Position numbers and translations under genes: made by a program. A stretch of 64,000 bases of DNA from CAZLBC01 sp964557575. GTDB taxonomy: Bacteria; Planctomycetota; Phycisphaerae; SM23-33. Below the pieces are notes generated by a model. It was not told the origin of the DNA and ran no database searches. It worked only from the letters and a program-made list of their open reading frames with translations. Below, piece by piece: positions 9,275 through 18,049 of the stretch. The stretch's first letter is position 1. Each line of letters begins with the position of its first letter. Location of the stretch: NCBI GenBank assembly GCA_964557575.1, contig CAZLBC010000014.1:1-64000 (forward strand), read 5' to 3'.

Positions 9275-10811
9275 TACCGATCATCGTCAGATCGTCTTTC
9301 CGCGGATTCAGACCGGCAAAACGGCGCATATCCCAGACGCAATATTGCAGGGTGGACCGAATATCGTAGGAATGCTCGACGGCATGCACGACGGCCTCTT
9401 CCGCCCGTTTCCTCCCGTACTGCTGTCCTTCGTAGTTCATCGCCTCAACCAGGCCGTCCGTATACATCACCACGCAGTCGCCCTGCCGCAGTTCCTGCGT
9501 ACCCACCGGAAACGCCATATCGTCGACGACACCGATCATTCCCCCGCTGGTTTCCAGGTAAGCCGCCCTGCCGTCGCGGACGAATACGGGCGGCAGATGA
9601 CCCGCACAGCAGTACGTCATGTTCATGGTCTTCAAATCCAGTTCGCAGTAGAACATGGTGGCAAAATCATTGGACAGCGTCCGCCGCACCAGATCGCGAT
9701 TGACTGCCATGAGTGTCTCCGCTATGCCGTCCCGGGTTACGGCATGCGCCTGCATGCTGGCGCGGATCGAAGCCATCAACAGCGACGCGCGAATGCCCTT
9801 GCCGACAACATCGCAAATAACAAAGCCGAGCCGGTTATCCGGAAAAGCAATGTAGTCGTAAAAGTCGCCCGACAACTGCTGGCTGGGATCGTAATAGTCC
9901 GCGATTGCCAACCCGTCGACCGACGGCGGGCGGGCGGGAATCATCCGGCGCTGCACCTCTCCCGCAAGGCGTAATTGCCGTTTCATTTCCCACGAAAGTC
10001 TGGCTTCCCGTGAATTTCTCGCATGGACTATTGCCGCAGCCGCGGCATTCGCAAGAGACCTGAGCAACTGCCACTCGAACCAGTCGAATACATGTTTCTT
10101 CTCTGAAAAGACGCGCAACACGCCCTCCGGTTTGCCCTCGAACAACATCGGGGCGCACAGCGCGCTGAAGACACCCTCTTTCCTGGCGGAATCGGGGTCG
10201 CGCACACGGGGATCGCTGGTCATATCCTCGACATACACCGGCCGGTCTGAATTCAACACCTCTCGGTCCAGGTCGCTTTCGGCAAGCGGAATGGGCCGCA
10301 GATCCATGTACTGCGGCGAAAAACTGTGGGCCGAGTAAATCATCAACTCCTTGCCGTTCGCCGAGAGCAGTCGAATGGACGATGCCTTCTGCTTCATCGT
10401 GTCGACAACCGTCTTGGTCACCGTTTCGAGTATATGCTGCAGTTCCGTCCCCTGCGAAATCTCAGCCGTAACGCGATGGAGCGCAATCAACTGCTCGATC
10501 CGGCTGCGGATCTCTTTGCGCTCCTTGCCTATCCGGCACACCATTTCAGCCATCAACGCACCGAGGCGGTGCTGGTGCGATTCTCCGGCAGCCAGTCGCC
10601 CCGCACGATCCAGGTACAGGTTCCCGACGAAATCGCCGTCCATCAGAATCGGAAATTCGTGGCGATCACCATCAGGCAAAACAGTCTCGCCGGCTACCAG
10701 TTCATTTCCGTCACCGTCGAGGAATCCCACGGCGCAGCCGGCCGCTGCCGAGAACGACTGTTGCAGTTCCTTGAGGGTGACCTTGTCTATATAATCGCTG
10801 AGAATACCCAT
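9261..10811 (-). CDS. PP2C/SpoIIE-type serine phosphatase with GAF domain (RsbU-like)
   Basis: 516 aa. Residues 1-75 resemble a short PocR-type sensor (LKELQQSFSAAAGCAVGFLD). A coiled linker and GAF domain follow at about 95-260 (ELQHILETVTKTVVDTM; ICAPML-like SALCAPMLFEGKPEGVL), then the SpoIIE/PPM phosphatase at about 285-516. Metal-binding acidic residues are in LSGDFYD, VICDVVGKG, MYTDGLVEA and RKDDLTMIGI. Such proteins dephosphorylate anti-sigma antagonists in partner-switch signalling. No membrane helix is visible, so it is cytoplasmic. The start is ATG 10811 with AGG just upstream; a TTG at 10826 is an alternative. No HPK or STAS partner is adjacent. A STAS-like protein lies far away at 60190. 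Confidence 0.85.
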   Translation of the reverse strand: MGILSDYIDKVTLKELQQSFSAAAGCAVGFLDGDGNELVAGETVLPDGDRHEFPILMDGDFVGNLYLDRAGRLAAGESHQHRLGALMAEMVCRIGKERKEIRSRIEQLIALHRVTAEISQGTELQHILETVTKTVVDTMKQKASSIRLLSANGKELMIYSAHSFSPQYMDLRPIPLAESDLDREVLNSDRPVYVEDMTSDPRVRDPDSARKEGVFSALCAPMLFEGKPEGVLRVFSEKKHVFDWFEWQLLRSLANAAAAAIVHARNSREARLSWEMKRQLRLAGEVQRRMIPARPPSVDGLAIADYYDPSQQLSGDFYDYIAFPDNRLGFVICDVVGKGIRASLLMASIRASMQAHAVTRDGIAETLMAVNRDLVRRTLSNDFATMFYCELDLKTMNMTYCCAGHLPPVFVRDGRAAYLETSGGMIGVVDDMAFPVGTQELRQGDCVVMYTDGLVEAMNYEGQQYGRKRAEEAVVHAVEHSYDIRSTLQYCVWDMRRFAGLNPRKDDLTMIGIRVL

Positions 10812-10918
10812 GGTACCTGATGGCAATAGCTAATCCCCTGCGCGGAGGTCCACGCTCGAAACGGGCACGAAATCACGCAACCGGCGATCATGCGGCGCCG
10901 AAAAGCACGTGCTCGTGT

Positions 10919-12220
10919 TCATGCGGATTCCTTCCTGCTGCGCACCAGCGCATTCGCGAGGCTTATCTCCTCCTCGCCGGCCGCCATGGCGGGAGTCAAC
11001 TCGTACACGGCATTCTCCTTCTTGTGGTCGGGCAAATCATAAATCATGTCGAGCATGAGCGTCTCGACCACCGACCGGAGTGCGCGTGCACCCACCTTGC
11101 GTTTTAATGCCTGTCGGGCGATTTCACGACAGACCTCGGAAGGCACCCTGAGTTCCGTGTCCTCGAGTTCGAAAAGTCGCTGGTATTGCCGTATCAGCGC
11201 GTCTTTCGGTTCCGTCAGAATGGCCTCCATCGCATCGACATCAAGCTGATCGAGATACGTGATGCACGGCAACCTCCCGACCAGTTCCGGGATCATGCCG
11301 AAGTGTACCAGATCTTCCTGCTGAACATGTTTCAGGGCATTCGTATCACCGCTTTTACTTTCACGATGGTGCTCATCCTCGCTCGCGAAACCTATCATCT
11401 GTCTGCCGAGACGCTTGCGAATAATATCTTCGAGCCCGGTAAAAGTACCCCCGCATATGAACAGGATATTCGTGGTATCAAGTTGAATGTACTGCTGTTC
11501 GGGGTGTTTTCTCCCCCCCTGCGGCGGAATATTCGACACGGTTCCCTCGAGCATCTTCAAAAGCGACTGCTGCACGCCTTCCCCGCTGACATCCCTCGTT
11601 ATGGATACATTCTGATTCGTTCGTCCGATCTTGTCGATCTCATCGATATATATGATGCCCCGCTCCGCCGCCTCGACGTCAAAATCGGCAGCCTGCAGGA
11701 GTTTCAACAGAATATTCTCAACGTCCTCCCCGACGTATCCCGCTTCGGTCACGGTGGTAGCGTCGGCTATGGCAAACGGGACATTCAGCATGCGGGAAAG
11801 CGTTCGCGCAATCAACGTTTTGCCGCATCCCGTGGGGCCGATGAGCAGAACATTCGATTTTGACATCTCCACGTCGCCCGTATCCACCCGTTCCATGTCG
11901 GCCAGCCTCTGGTAATGGCAGTACACGGACACGGATATCACCTTCTTGGCATAATCCTGGCCGACCACGTAATTATCGAGAAAATCCTTTATTCTTGACG
12001 GCGAGGGGATCGATCCAAGCGCAAAGCCAGAACGTCCCTTGCGCCGTTTTTCCTGGTGTATGATATTCCTGCACAGATCGATGCAATTGGAACAGATATA
12101 ACTCTGGTTATCCACACCGGCGACAACAGGTCCAACCTCGGCCCCCCCGCGCTTGCAGAAGCTGCACACCGGCTGCTGATCGTTGCCGTCACCGCCGAAC
12201 TGGTTTTTCTTGGGACTCAT
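10919..12220 (-). CDS. clpX: ATP-dependent protease ATP-binding subunit ClpX
   Basis: Unfoldase of the ClpXP protease. 433 aa with the N-terminal C4 zinc finger (Cys19, Cys22, Cys43, Cys46), Walker A GPTGCGKT at 128-135, the GYVGEDVEN pore region, Walker [10 protein letters not shown], and the small C-terminal domain with [16 protein letters not shown] lies eight bases before the ATG. clpP is not adjacent, unlike the common clpP-clpX order. It follows a small membrane protein by 14 bases and may be cotranscribed with it. Confidence 0.97.
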   Translation of the reverse strand: MSPKKNQFGGDGNDQQPVCSFCKRGGAEVGPVVAGVDNQSYICSNCIDLCRNIIHQEKRRKGRSGFALGSIPSPSRIKDFLDNYVVGQDYAKKVISVSVYCHYQRLADMERVDTGDVEMSKSNVLLIGPTGCGKTLIARTLSRMLNVPFAIADATTVTEAGYVGEDVENILLKLLQAADFDVEAAERGIIYIDEIDKIGRTNQNVSITRDVSGEGVQQSLLKMLEGTVSNIPPQGGRKHPEQQYIQLDTTNILFICGGTFTGLEDIIRKRLGRQMIGFASEDEHHRESKSGDTNALKHVQQEDLVHFGMIPELVGRLPCITYLDQLDVDAMEAILTEPKDALIRQYQRLFELEDTELRVPSEVCREIARQALKRKVGARALRSVVETLMLDMIYDLPDHKKENAVYELTPAMAAGEEEISLANALVRSRKESA

Positions 12221-12234
12221 ATAATCACACCTTA

Positions 12235-12615
12235 CTACTCTTGCTCGTCTGTTTTTCGGGTATCCCCGCAGGAATTCCGCTCCGTATGAATGCCGGCATC
12301 GTCGTTTTCCGCTCCGTTGTCAATTATAACGGCGGGCGCATTCAATGGTGCTTTTTTTTCAGCCCCGTCGGAAATTGATATCAGCCTCTTCCGCAGCACA
12401 TCAAATTCTTCATCGGAAATAAGTCCCCTGGAAGACAATTCCTCCAAATCATCCATTGACATAAATCCATTTATTGAACAATCTTGCTGAGACCTTGGGT
12501 CGTATTTCCGCTTCACCACGCTCAGGATTATCGCCAGAACGACAACGGCGAGAATCAAGAGACCGCCGGCCACAAAAATATCCAGATACGGCGTGTTTCC
12601 CAATGCGTCAGGCAT
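12235..12615 (-). CDS. Small membrane protein with SHOCT-like C-terminal motif
   Basis: About 126 aa. One membrane helix near the N-terminus ([19 protein letters not shown]) is followed by a short basic stretch and a soluble tail containing [19 protein letters not shown]. That segment resembles SHOCT/short C-terminal motifs (leucine-rich helix, G-x-I-s-x-E-F). The remaining tail is acidic and low in complexity. The start is uncertain: the frame is open to a TTG at 12666, with ATGs at 12657, 12651, 12627 and 12615. It lies between the heparinase-like gene and clpX on the same strand with short gaps, so it is probably in one transcript. Function unknown. Confidence 0.6.
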   Translation of the reverse strand: MPDALGNTPYLDIFVAGGLLILAVVVLAIILSVVKRKYDPRSQQDCSINGFMSMDDLEELSSRGLISDEEFDVLRKRLISISDGAEKKAPLNAPAVIIDNGAENDDAGIHTERNSCGDTRKTDEQE

Positions 12616-12676
12616 ATGCCGGCCCATCCGTTTCAAGGAAATGATGCCCATGAACATGCATAGCAAAACGGAAACG

Positions 12677-14533
12677 CTAATCCGTCACCACCGGAAGGTT
12701 ATCCAGCGCCTGAAGGACACGGTATCGCGAGGCCCCGGGGCCAAACCGGAGAGAATGATTGCGAAAACTGATGTGCAGATGCTTTTCGCTCGTTTCGATG
12801 TTCACCCCGCCGTCCAGCGGATCGAGCGAAAAAACGCTCGCCGTATACAACGGCTCGGCACTGTCGGCGGTGAGTTCGATATATCTGTCTTCATGATTGT
12901 TGTTCGTGCCGTTTTTCAAGACGCGTGCCGAAATATCACCGGATCCCCCGAACGAGCAATACAGGGGAATCCGTTTCCCCCGGATTTCGCCGGACAGCCC
13001 GCCCTTCGTGAATTCCGGGACCCCGCCCAGGTGCCAGAACACATGCAGCGTATCAGATAATCCCGGGTCGATCTCATCGAGCACCAGCAGGTGCCTGCCC
13101 GCACCATTCTCATCACACATCATCACCAGGTGGCGATAAAAGCTGCTCCCTGCCCCGCACGCCTCCCCGCCGTCACAGAGTATCCAGCGGTACCGCGCAC
13201 CGTACCGTGCCTCACGTATACCTCCCAGTGCATCGGGCCGATGATCCTCTTCGCCCAGGATCGCCGTGTTGTGCAGCTTCGAGTGCATTTCAAACATTTC
13301 CTCGCCCGGGCGGGAAAAATAACTGTTATCGCGGTGGTGGAAGTGCCCCATGTCGACCAGGAGCATTTCGCCGCCTACCTGGAGTTGTATACTGTTCATG
13401 TCGCGCTGGGAATAGTTGACGGAGAGATCTCCCGTTTTAGCCGCCACATAAAACCCGGGCTTCGGCCACCGGTCGGCCATTGCCGCCCATCCCACGTCGG
13501 CATAGACCTTGACCGGCTCCATCAACGGTTCCTTCGGCGGACTGTCCCGGTCGGGCCGGAACAGGATAAACACCCCCTGGGACCAGTCGGTGGTATCGAC
13601 ATCGTGACCGAACGCAAAGGTATCCAACCACCAGGTGATCTCGCCGCAATCGAGGTACTTATCGAGCAGGTACAGCGACCCGTGCAGCGGCATTTTCGCC
13701 GCGTATCCGAAACTCGCCGGGTAACCGTTCGGGCTGAAATAGAGCGGAAAAGACCCGGTATGCTTCATTCCCCGGTAATGCCAGATACTGCGGTCGTCCA
13801 CGATACGGGCGCATGTTTCACCGAAAAGGGCGATGTACCGCATGGCATACCCCCAGTACCCGATGCCTTCATTCCACCCCCCGCCGTCACCTAGATCATT
13901 AAAGAATTTTCGCAATCCCTTTGTTGCCAGGTCCAGTGCCCGGCCCGCATTGTCGTCATCGTCGTTCAGCGCGATACCGACGATACCGCAGGCGGCGTTG
14001 ATCACCGCATTCCAGTGATTAACGGTTTCATACCACCAGGCGCTCCCGTCCCGCACCGATGCAACATATGGCTGGATAACCCGTTCCCTGAGCCGGGACA
14101 CGGCTTTGGCCCTGAACGCATCATCCAATTCATCCCACAGCCAGTCCAGCCCGATGACCGCGGCAAGCGCGGTCTCGGCGGTACACAGATCGACCGTAAG
14201 ATCGGTTTCGCTGGGATCCACCCACCGGCTCCAACCAATAAGGTTGCGCAACTCCTCGACCGCCCTGCTGATGTAGGCCGCATTGCGATCGATCGCATTT
14301 GCAATAACCAGGTCAAATATCCTGCCCTGCAGTCCCCGCGCCGCAATAGTAGCAGCATTTTTTCGGCCGCTCGCCCAGGCCGCCTGCCAGCCCATTTCAG
14401 TGATGGGCGCCGAATCGAGAACCAGCGCGCATCGGCTGGACAGCGCGTCATAAAACCGCCCGAAGGGATGGTGTGATATCCTGTCCTTCAGGGACGCCAG
14501 TTCTCTGCTCGTTGCCAAAATACCGCGGTTCAT
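12677..14533 (-). CDS. Heparinase II/III-like polysaccharide lyase family protein
   Basis: 618 aa with the (alpha/alpha) toroid followed by a beta-sandwich characteristic of heparinase II/III-type lyases. Candidate catalytic and structural motifs are YETVNHWNAV and GGGWNEGIGYWGYA in the toroid. The sandwich begins near FYVAAKTGDL and contains MGHFHHRDNSYF and HSKLHNTAIL. The ATG at 14533 has GGAG 12 bases upstream; earlier in-frame starts (ATG 14545, TTG 14554) lack spacing. No signal peptide is visible, which is unusual for a family that mostly acts on extracellular glycans. The substrate cannot be told from sequence. An isolated lyase gene between a palindrome pair and clpX gives no PUL context. 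Confidence 0.8.
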   Translation of the reverse strand: MNRGILATSRELASLKDRISHHPFGRFYDALSSRCALVLDSAPITEMGWQAAWASGRKNAATIAARGLQGRIFDLVIANAIDRNAAYISRAVEELRNLIGWSRWVDPSETDLTVDLCTAETALAAVIGLDWLWDELDDAFRAKAVSRLRERVIQPYVASVRDGSAWWYETVNHWNAVINAACGIVGIALNDDDDNAGRALDLATKGLRKFFNDLGDGGGWNEGIGYWGYAMRYIALFGETCARIVDDRSIWHYRGMKHTGSFPLYFSPNGYPASFGYAAKMPLHGSLYLLDKYLDCGEITWWLDTFAFGHDVDTTDWSQGVFILFRPDRDSPPKEPLMEPVKVYADVGWAAMADRWPKPGFYVAAKTGDLSVNYSQRDMNSIQLQVGGEMLLVDMGHFHHRDNSYFSRPGEEMFEMHSKLHNTAILGEEDHRPDALGGIREARYGARYRWILCDGGEACGAGSSFYRHLVMMCDENGAGRHLLVLDEIDPGLSDTLHVFWHLGGVPEFTKGGLSGEIRGKRIPLYCSFGGSGDISARVLKNGTNNNHEDRYIELTADSAEPLYTASVFSLDPLDGGVNIETSEKHLHISFRNHSLRFGPGASRYRVLQALDNLPVVTD

Positions 14534-14676
14534 CTGGAAAAGCATCTCCGGCAAACAGTGATCAAAAATCCGCGTGCCGCCTTTGGGCTACGGCGAACGG
14601 GGGCACGCTCATACCGTCATTGATAGTATTACTGTATCCCCTCAGCAGGAAAATGCAAGAGAGTTGAAAGGAGAGC

Positions 14677-14762
14677 GAAAAAGGAGACAGGCTCCTTTTT
14701 CTGTTTTCCGTCACATCATAACAAGGATGGCTTGGGGAGAAAAAGTAGCCTGTCCCTTTTTC
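14677..14762. repeat. REP-like paired palindromes (element 1)
   Basis: The left arm at 14677-14701 is itself a hairpin (AAAAAGGAG-acagg-CTCCTTTTT). The right arm at 14739-14762 (core AGTAGCCTGTCCC) is an inverted near-copy of it. Two imperfect palindromes in opposite orientation, separated by 37 bases, is the layout of REP/BIME-type repeats mobilised by RAYT (Y1 family) transposases. A similar but not identical pair lies at 52258-52334. It fills most of the gap between the L,D-transpeptidase stop (14764) and the heparinase-like start. Confidence 0.7.
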
Positions 14763-14763
14763 A

Positions 14764-15951
14764 CTATTTCCTGATCCAGATCACGCTCCAGTGCTTCCAC
14801 GGTACCGTCGGATCGTCGGGGTCGCCGTATTCCTGCAGGCAATCGTACAATAATGTGATGTCTTCCGCCCTGAAGCGCAGGCACCCCAAGCTGGCAGCCT
14901 TCCCGACGCTCGATGGATCATTCGTTCCGTGTATCGCGTAGGAACGGCTCACGGGTATATCGGTCCCCAACTGCGGGATGCCCCGCAACTTCATATTGTG
15001 TCCCTCGGTGTCCAGCGGGTAGCCCGTATCACCCGGCCTGAGCGTCTTGTTCGGCCTGTTTGAATCGACGGGAGGGTTGTATGGCGACTTTCGGGTCTTG
15101 CCGCCCCGCGCGATACAAAAATATCCCGTCGGCGTCGGCGTCTCGGGTGCACCGATACAGACGTCGAGCCCCCTGACGTAAAGGTCCCTGAGATAGAGAT
15201 CCGCTCTGAGCGCTGAAAGTCGCACCACGAGGTGAAAGGGCCCCCTGATAAGCTTGTAATTCTCGCCGGCCCTGAATGTTCTCGCGGATTTCAAACCATT
15301 GAAACGGACGATCGCCGCCGCCGGAACCGACAGTGCATGCCGCGCGATAACCCCCGCCTTTCTGATCTGCCCTTTCCGATCACCCTTCGTAAACCGGGTG
15401 CTGTTGAGGTAATCGCCGGGTTCAAAGGTATACGAAAGAAGGTACGGATCTTTGTCGTTGACGTACTGTCCCGGCCTCAGGACGGTCATTGCCGCGAGTT
15501 TCTCGAGTTTCAGCGCGGCCTTTTTTGCAAGGCTGCCGCCGAGTTGTTCGGATACATACGCCGTGTTCAACAGTTCCCTGGCGGTCAGAAGGTCCGCGCT
15601 GCCGGGCACGTCCTTCTCGAGCAGCTTCACGGCCTTCCGGTAACAATCATTCGCCTTTTCCGCATCGACCCCGGTGACCGTCAGGGGAGACGGGCCTACC
15701 TGTTCGGCGAGCGATCGCGTCAGCCCCGCGGGACCCGGCACCGGCGTATCGGGTTCCGCCCCGCCGCCGGAGACGGGGTTCTCTTTGTGTTCGGCGGGTT
15801 TGCCGGCATTGGACGCTCCCCCGTTCGGCTCATTTGCGGCAGGGCCGCCGAACATAACAATGCCGATTACCACGGCTACGACAAGCACTGCGGTAATAAT
15901 AACATACGGAGCCTTTGACCGCTGAGGCCTCTTTTCCGTATACATCTTCAT
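14764..15951 (-). CDS. L,D-transpeptidase (YkuD domain) with N-terminal membrane anchor
   Basis: Forms or remodels peptidoglycan cross-links or lipoprotein attachments in the periplasm. 395 aa with a basic N-terminus, one membrane helix (about 15-35, VIITAVLVVAVVIGIVMFGG), a Gly/Pro/Asn-rich linker, a helical middle, a LysM-like stretch around residues 170-215, and a C-terminal YkuD domain. The active site reads YAIHGTND, then a 14-residue gap and SLGCLRF, with the catalytic Cys present and Leu replacing the usual His of SHGC. GGAGG twelve bases upstream supports the ATG at 15951. The stop codon abuts the palindrome pair. Confidence 0.88.
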   Translation of the reverse strand: MKMYTEKRPQRSKAPYVIITAVLVVAVVIGIVMFGGPAANEPNGGASNAGKPAEHKENPVSGGGAEPDTPVPGPAGLTRSLAEQVGPSPLTVTGVDAEKANDCYRKAVKLLEKDVPGSADLLTARELLNTAYVSEQLGGSLAKKAALKLEKLAAMTVLRPGQYVNDKDPYLLSYTFEPGDYLNSTRFTKGDRKGQIRKAGVIARHALSVPAAAIVRFNGLKSARTFRAGENYKLIRGPFHLVVRLSALRADLYLRDLYVRGLDVCIGAPETPTPTGYFCIARGGKTRKSPYNPPVDSNRPNKTLRPGDTGYPLDTEGHNMKLRGIPQLGTDIPVSRSYAIHGTNDPSSVGKAASLGCLRFRAEDITLLYDCLQEYGDPDDPTVPWKHWSVIWIRK

Positions 15952-15987
15952 CGCACAACCTCCGTGCTGAACACTATCGACCGTCTG

Positions 15988-16551
15988 TTAATGCCTCCGG
16001 AAAACATCGCGATCGGTTACCACTATATCCACGGGTTTATCATTCTTATTCATCGGTAATTCATCCGTAATTTGTTCTGCAAAACAAACGCCCAGGCTGA
16101 TCGCCTCGAGTTCTTCGCGGGCAATAAACCGGTCGTAAAATCCGCCGCCTCGCCCCAGCCGGTTACACCGGCGGTCGAATGCCAGGGCCGGCACGATCAC
16201 GAGGTCGATCTCGGAAGCGGAAACGGTCGGGCCGTGGGCCGGCCGACGCAGCCCGTGTCCCGGATGGAGTATGTCCTCGTCGCCGTACGGGCAGATCACC
16301 GCCTCCATCCGGCGGGTGTTCGGGCAAGCCTTCGGGGCTACCACCGTTCTCGATCGCGCCCAGCCGGCTTCCGCGATCGGCGCCGTGTCTACTTCGCCGG
16401 GGATTGTCAGGTAAATCATGATGACGGCAGCCGCCTCGAACTCGTCGAGCCGCGTGATTTTTTCCGTGATCGCACATGATTTATCGAGGGCTTCCTGCGC
16501 GGGAATGTTTTTCAGTATGCGATTTAACTTATTCCTGAGGCGCTTTTTCAT
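15988..16551 (-). CDS. 5-formyltetrahydrofolate cyclo-ligase
   Basis: Converts 5-formyl-THF to 5,10-methenyl-THF using ATP. The 187-aa length is normal for the family. Recognised by the N-terminal basic helix (KKRLRNKLNRIL), the IMIYLTIPGEVDT segment, and the ATP/folate signature LGRGGGFYDRF near residue 133, followed by LGVCFAEQ. AGGA precedes the ATG. The first 23 bases overlap the 3' end of rarA, so the two are translationally close, and the L,D-transpeptidase follows downstream. Confidence 0.92.
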   Translation of the reverse strand: MKKRLRNKLNRILKNIPAQEALDKSCAITEKITRLDEFEAAAVIMIYLTIPGEVDTAPIAEAGWARSRTVVAPKACPNTRRMEAVICPYGDEDILHPGHGLRRPAHGPTVSASEIDLVIVPALAFDRRCNRLGRGGGFYDRFIAREELEAISLGVCFAEQITDELPMNKNDKPVDIVVTDRDVFRRH

Positions 16552-17878
16552 TCATGAATTCCTGAATCCAGTTCAAATAGGCGGTTATGCGCTTCTCATA
16601 CCCCCGGTCGGTCGGGATATAGTATTTTTTGTCCACGCCGAGATAATCCTGGTCCGGACTGACCCCGCCCGGATAATCGTGGCTGTACTGGTATCCTTCG
16701 GCGTTCCCGAATTGCTCCCGCATGCCGGGATGGGGCGCATTCCTGAGGTGCCGCGGAACGGGAACCGTCCGGTTGTGTTCCACGTCGCGCATGGCCGCCG
16801 CAACGGCCGCATACGACGCGTTCGACTTCGGTGCGCATGCCATGTATATCGCTGCTTGCGCAAGGGTTATCCGGCACTCCGGCATCCCGATGCGATCGGT
16901 TATTTCGTAGGCGGCCGCGGCAACGGTGATAGCCCGCGGATCGGCGTTGCCGACGTCCTCGCTGGCCAGGATGGCTATTCTGCGGGCGATAAACCGCGGA
17001 TCTTCCCCCGCCGCGAGCATTCTGGCCAGCCAGTAGACCGCCGCGTCGGGGTCGCTGCCGCGCATCGATTTGATGAACGCGCTGGCCGCGTCGTAGTGGG
17101 CGTCGCCGTCGCGATCGTAGCGAATCGCCTTGGCCTGTATCGATTCCTGGGCGACGTCGCAATCAAACGTCACGTGTACGTCGTTTCGCCCGGCCGCTTT
17201 CACCTGGCTCAGCACGCCGATCTCAAGGGCCGTCAATGCCCGGCGGGCGTCCCCGTCGGAAACGGCGGCGAGATGATTCTCGGCCTCGGCCGTCATGTCG
17301 ACGTCGTAGTCTCCGAGTCCCCGACTGCCGTCGGCCAGCGCCCGCCGGATCAGTTCGATGATCTCCCGTTCCCCGAGCGGCTTGAATTCGAAAATTGTTG
17401 AGCGGCTCAGGAGCGGTGCATTGATGGTGAAAAACGGGTTTTCGGTCGTAGCGCCCACGAGCAGTATGACCCCGTTTTCCACGTCTCCGAGCAGCACGTC
17501 CTGCTGGGCACGGTTGAACCGGTGAAGCTCGTCGATGAAAAGGACGGTCCTCCGCCCCGTCGAGGCAAGGGCCGCACGGGCCGAGTCGATAACACCGCGC
17601 ACATCCTTTACCGAAGCCGAGGAGGCGTTGAGGCTGTGAAATTCACAGTCCTGCGTACGGGCGATGATGCCCGCCATCGTCGTTTTACCCGTGCCCGGCG
17701 GGCCGTAGAACACCACGGAGGACAGGCTGCTGGAATCGAGCATTCTCCTGAGCATCTTGCCGGGGCCGAGAAAATCGTCCTGTCCGAGGACCTCGTCGAT
17801 CGTGACCGGCCGCATCCTGACGGCGAGCGGCGCGTTCGCGTCGACGGCCGCCTGTTCTGACTCCCGAAACAGGTTCAT
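16529..17878 (-). CDS. rarA: Replication-associated recombination protein A (RarA/MgsA AAA+ ATPase)
   Basis: AAA+ ATPase acting at stalled forks. From the Met at 17878 it is 449 aa and starts MNLFRESEQ...LAVRMRPVTIDEV, which matches the usual family N-terminus. Walker A is GPPGTGKTT, Walker B VLFIDELHRFN, sensor 1 GATTENP, and the C-terminal region contains the RarA-specific EDVGNADPRA and MRDVEHNRTVPVPRHLR. The frame stays open to an ATG at 17980, which would add 34 atypical residues. It is divergent from glmS. Confidence 0.94.
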   Translation of the reverse strand: MNLFRESEQAAVDANAPLAVRMRPVTIDEVLGQDDFLGPGKMLRRMLDSSSLSSVVFYGPPGTGKTTMAGIIARTQDCEFHSLNASSASVKDVRGVIDSARAALASTGRRTVLFIDELHRFNRAQQDVLLGDVENGVILLVGATTENPFFTINAPLLSRSTIFEFKPLGEREIIELIRRALADGSRGLGDYDVDMTAEAENHLAAVSDGDARRALTALEIGVLSQVKAAGRNDVHVTFDCDVAQESIQAKAIRYDRDGDAHYDAASAFIKSMRGSDPDAAVYWLARMLAAGEDPRFIARRIAILASEDVGNADPRAITVAAAAYEITDRIGMPECRITLAQAAIYMACAPKSNASYAAVAAAMRDVEHNRTVPVPRHLRNAPHPGMREQFGNAEGYQYSHDYPGGVSPDQDYLGVDKKYYIPTDRGYEKRITAYLNWIQEFMNEKAPQE

Positions 17879-18049
17879 CCGGTTATTATACGCGAAGAAC
17901 GGCATATCAAAAAGGCCGGAAGGCCGGATCGCGGCCGAACGCAAAGCCGGCGATTCGTACTTTTTTTCAAGGACCGGCATTTTTCTTTTTCGTCAACCCC
18001 GGCCATCACCGATAATCACCAAGTGGTCCGGACGGAAGGAGAACCGCGG

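Noticed and set aside
14920..15000. Loss of L,D-transpeptidase activity because SHGC reads SLGC
   Set aside because: The catalytic Cys and upstream His are present, and SxGC variants occur in active YkuD proteins as far as I know, so the gene is kept as functional.
18000..18049. glmS ribozyme in the glmS leader
   Set aside because: The gap to rarA is short and no conserved ribozyme core is recognisable. The ribozyme is mostly found in Firmicutes.
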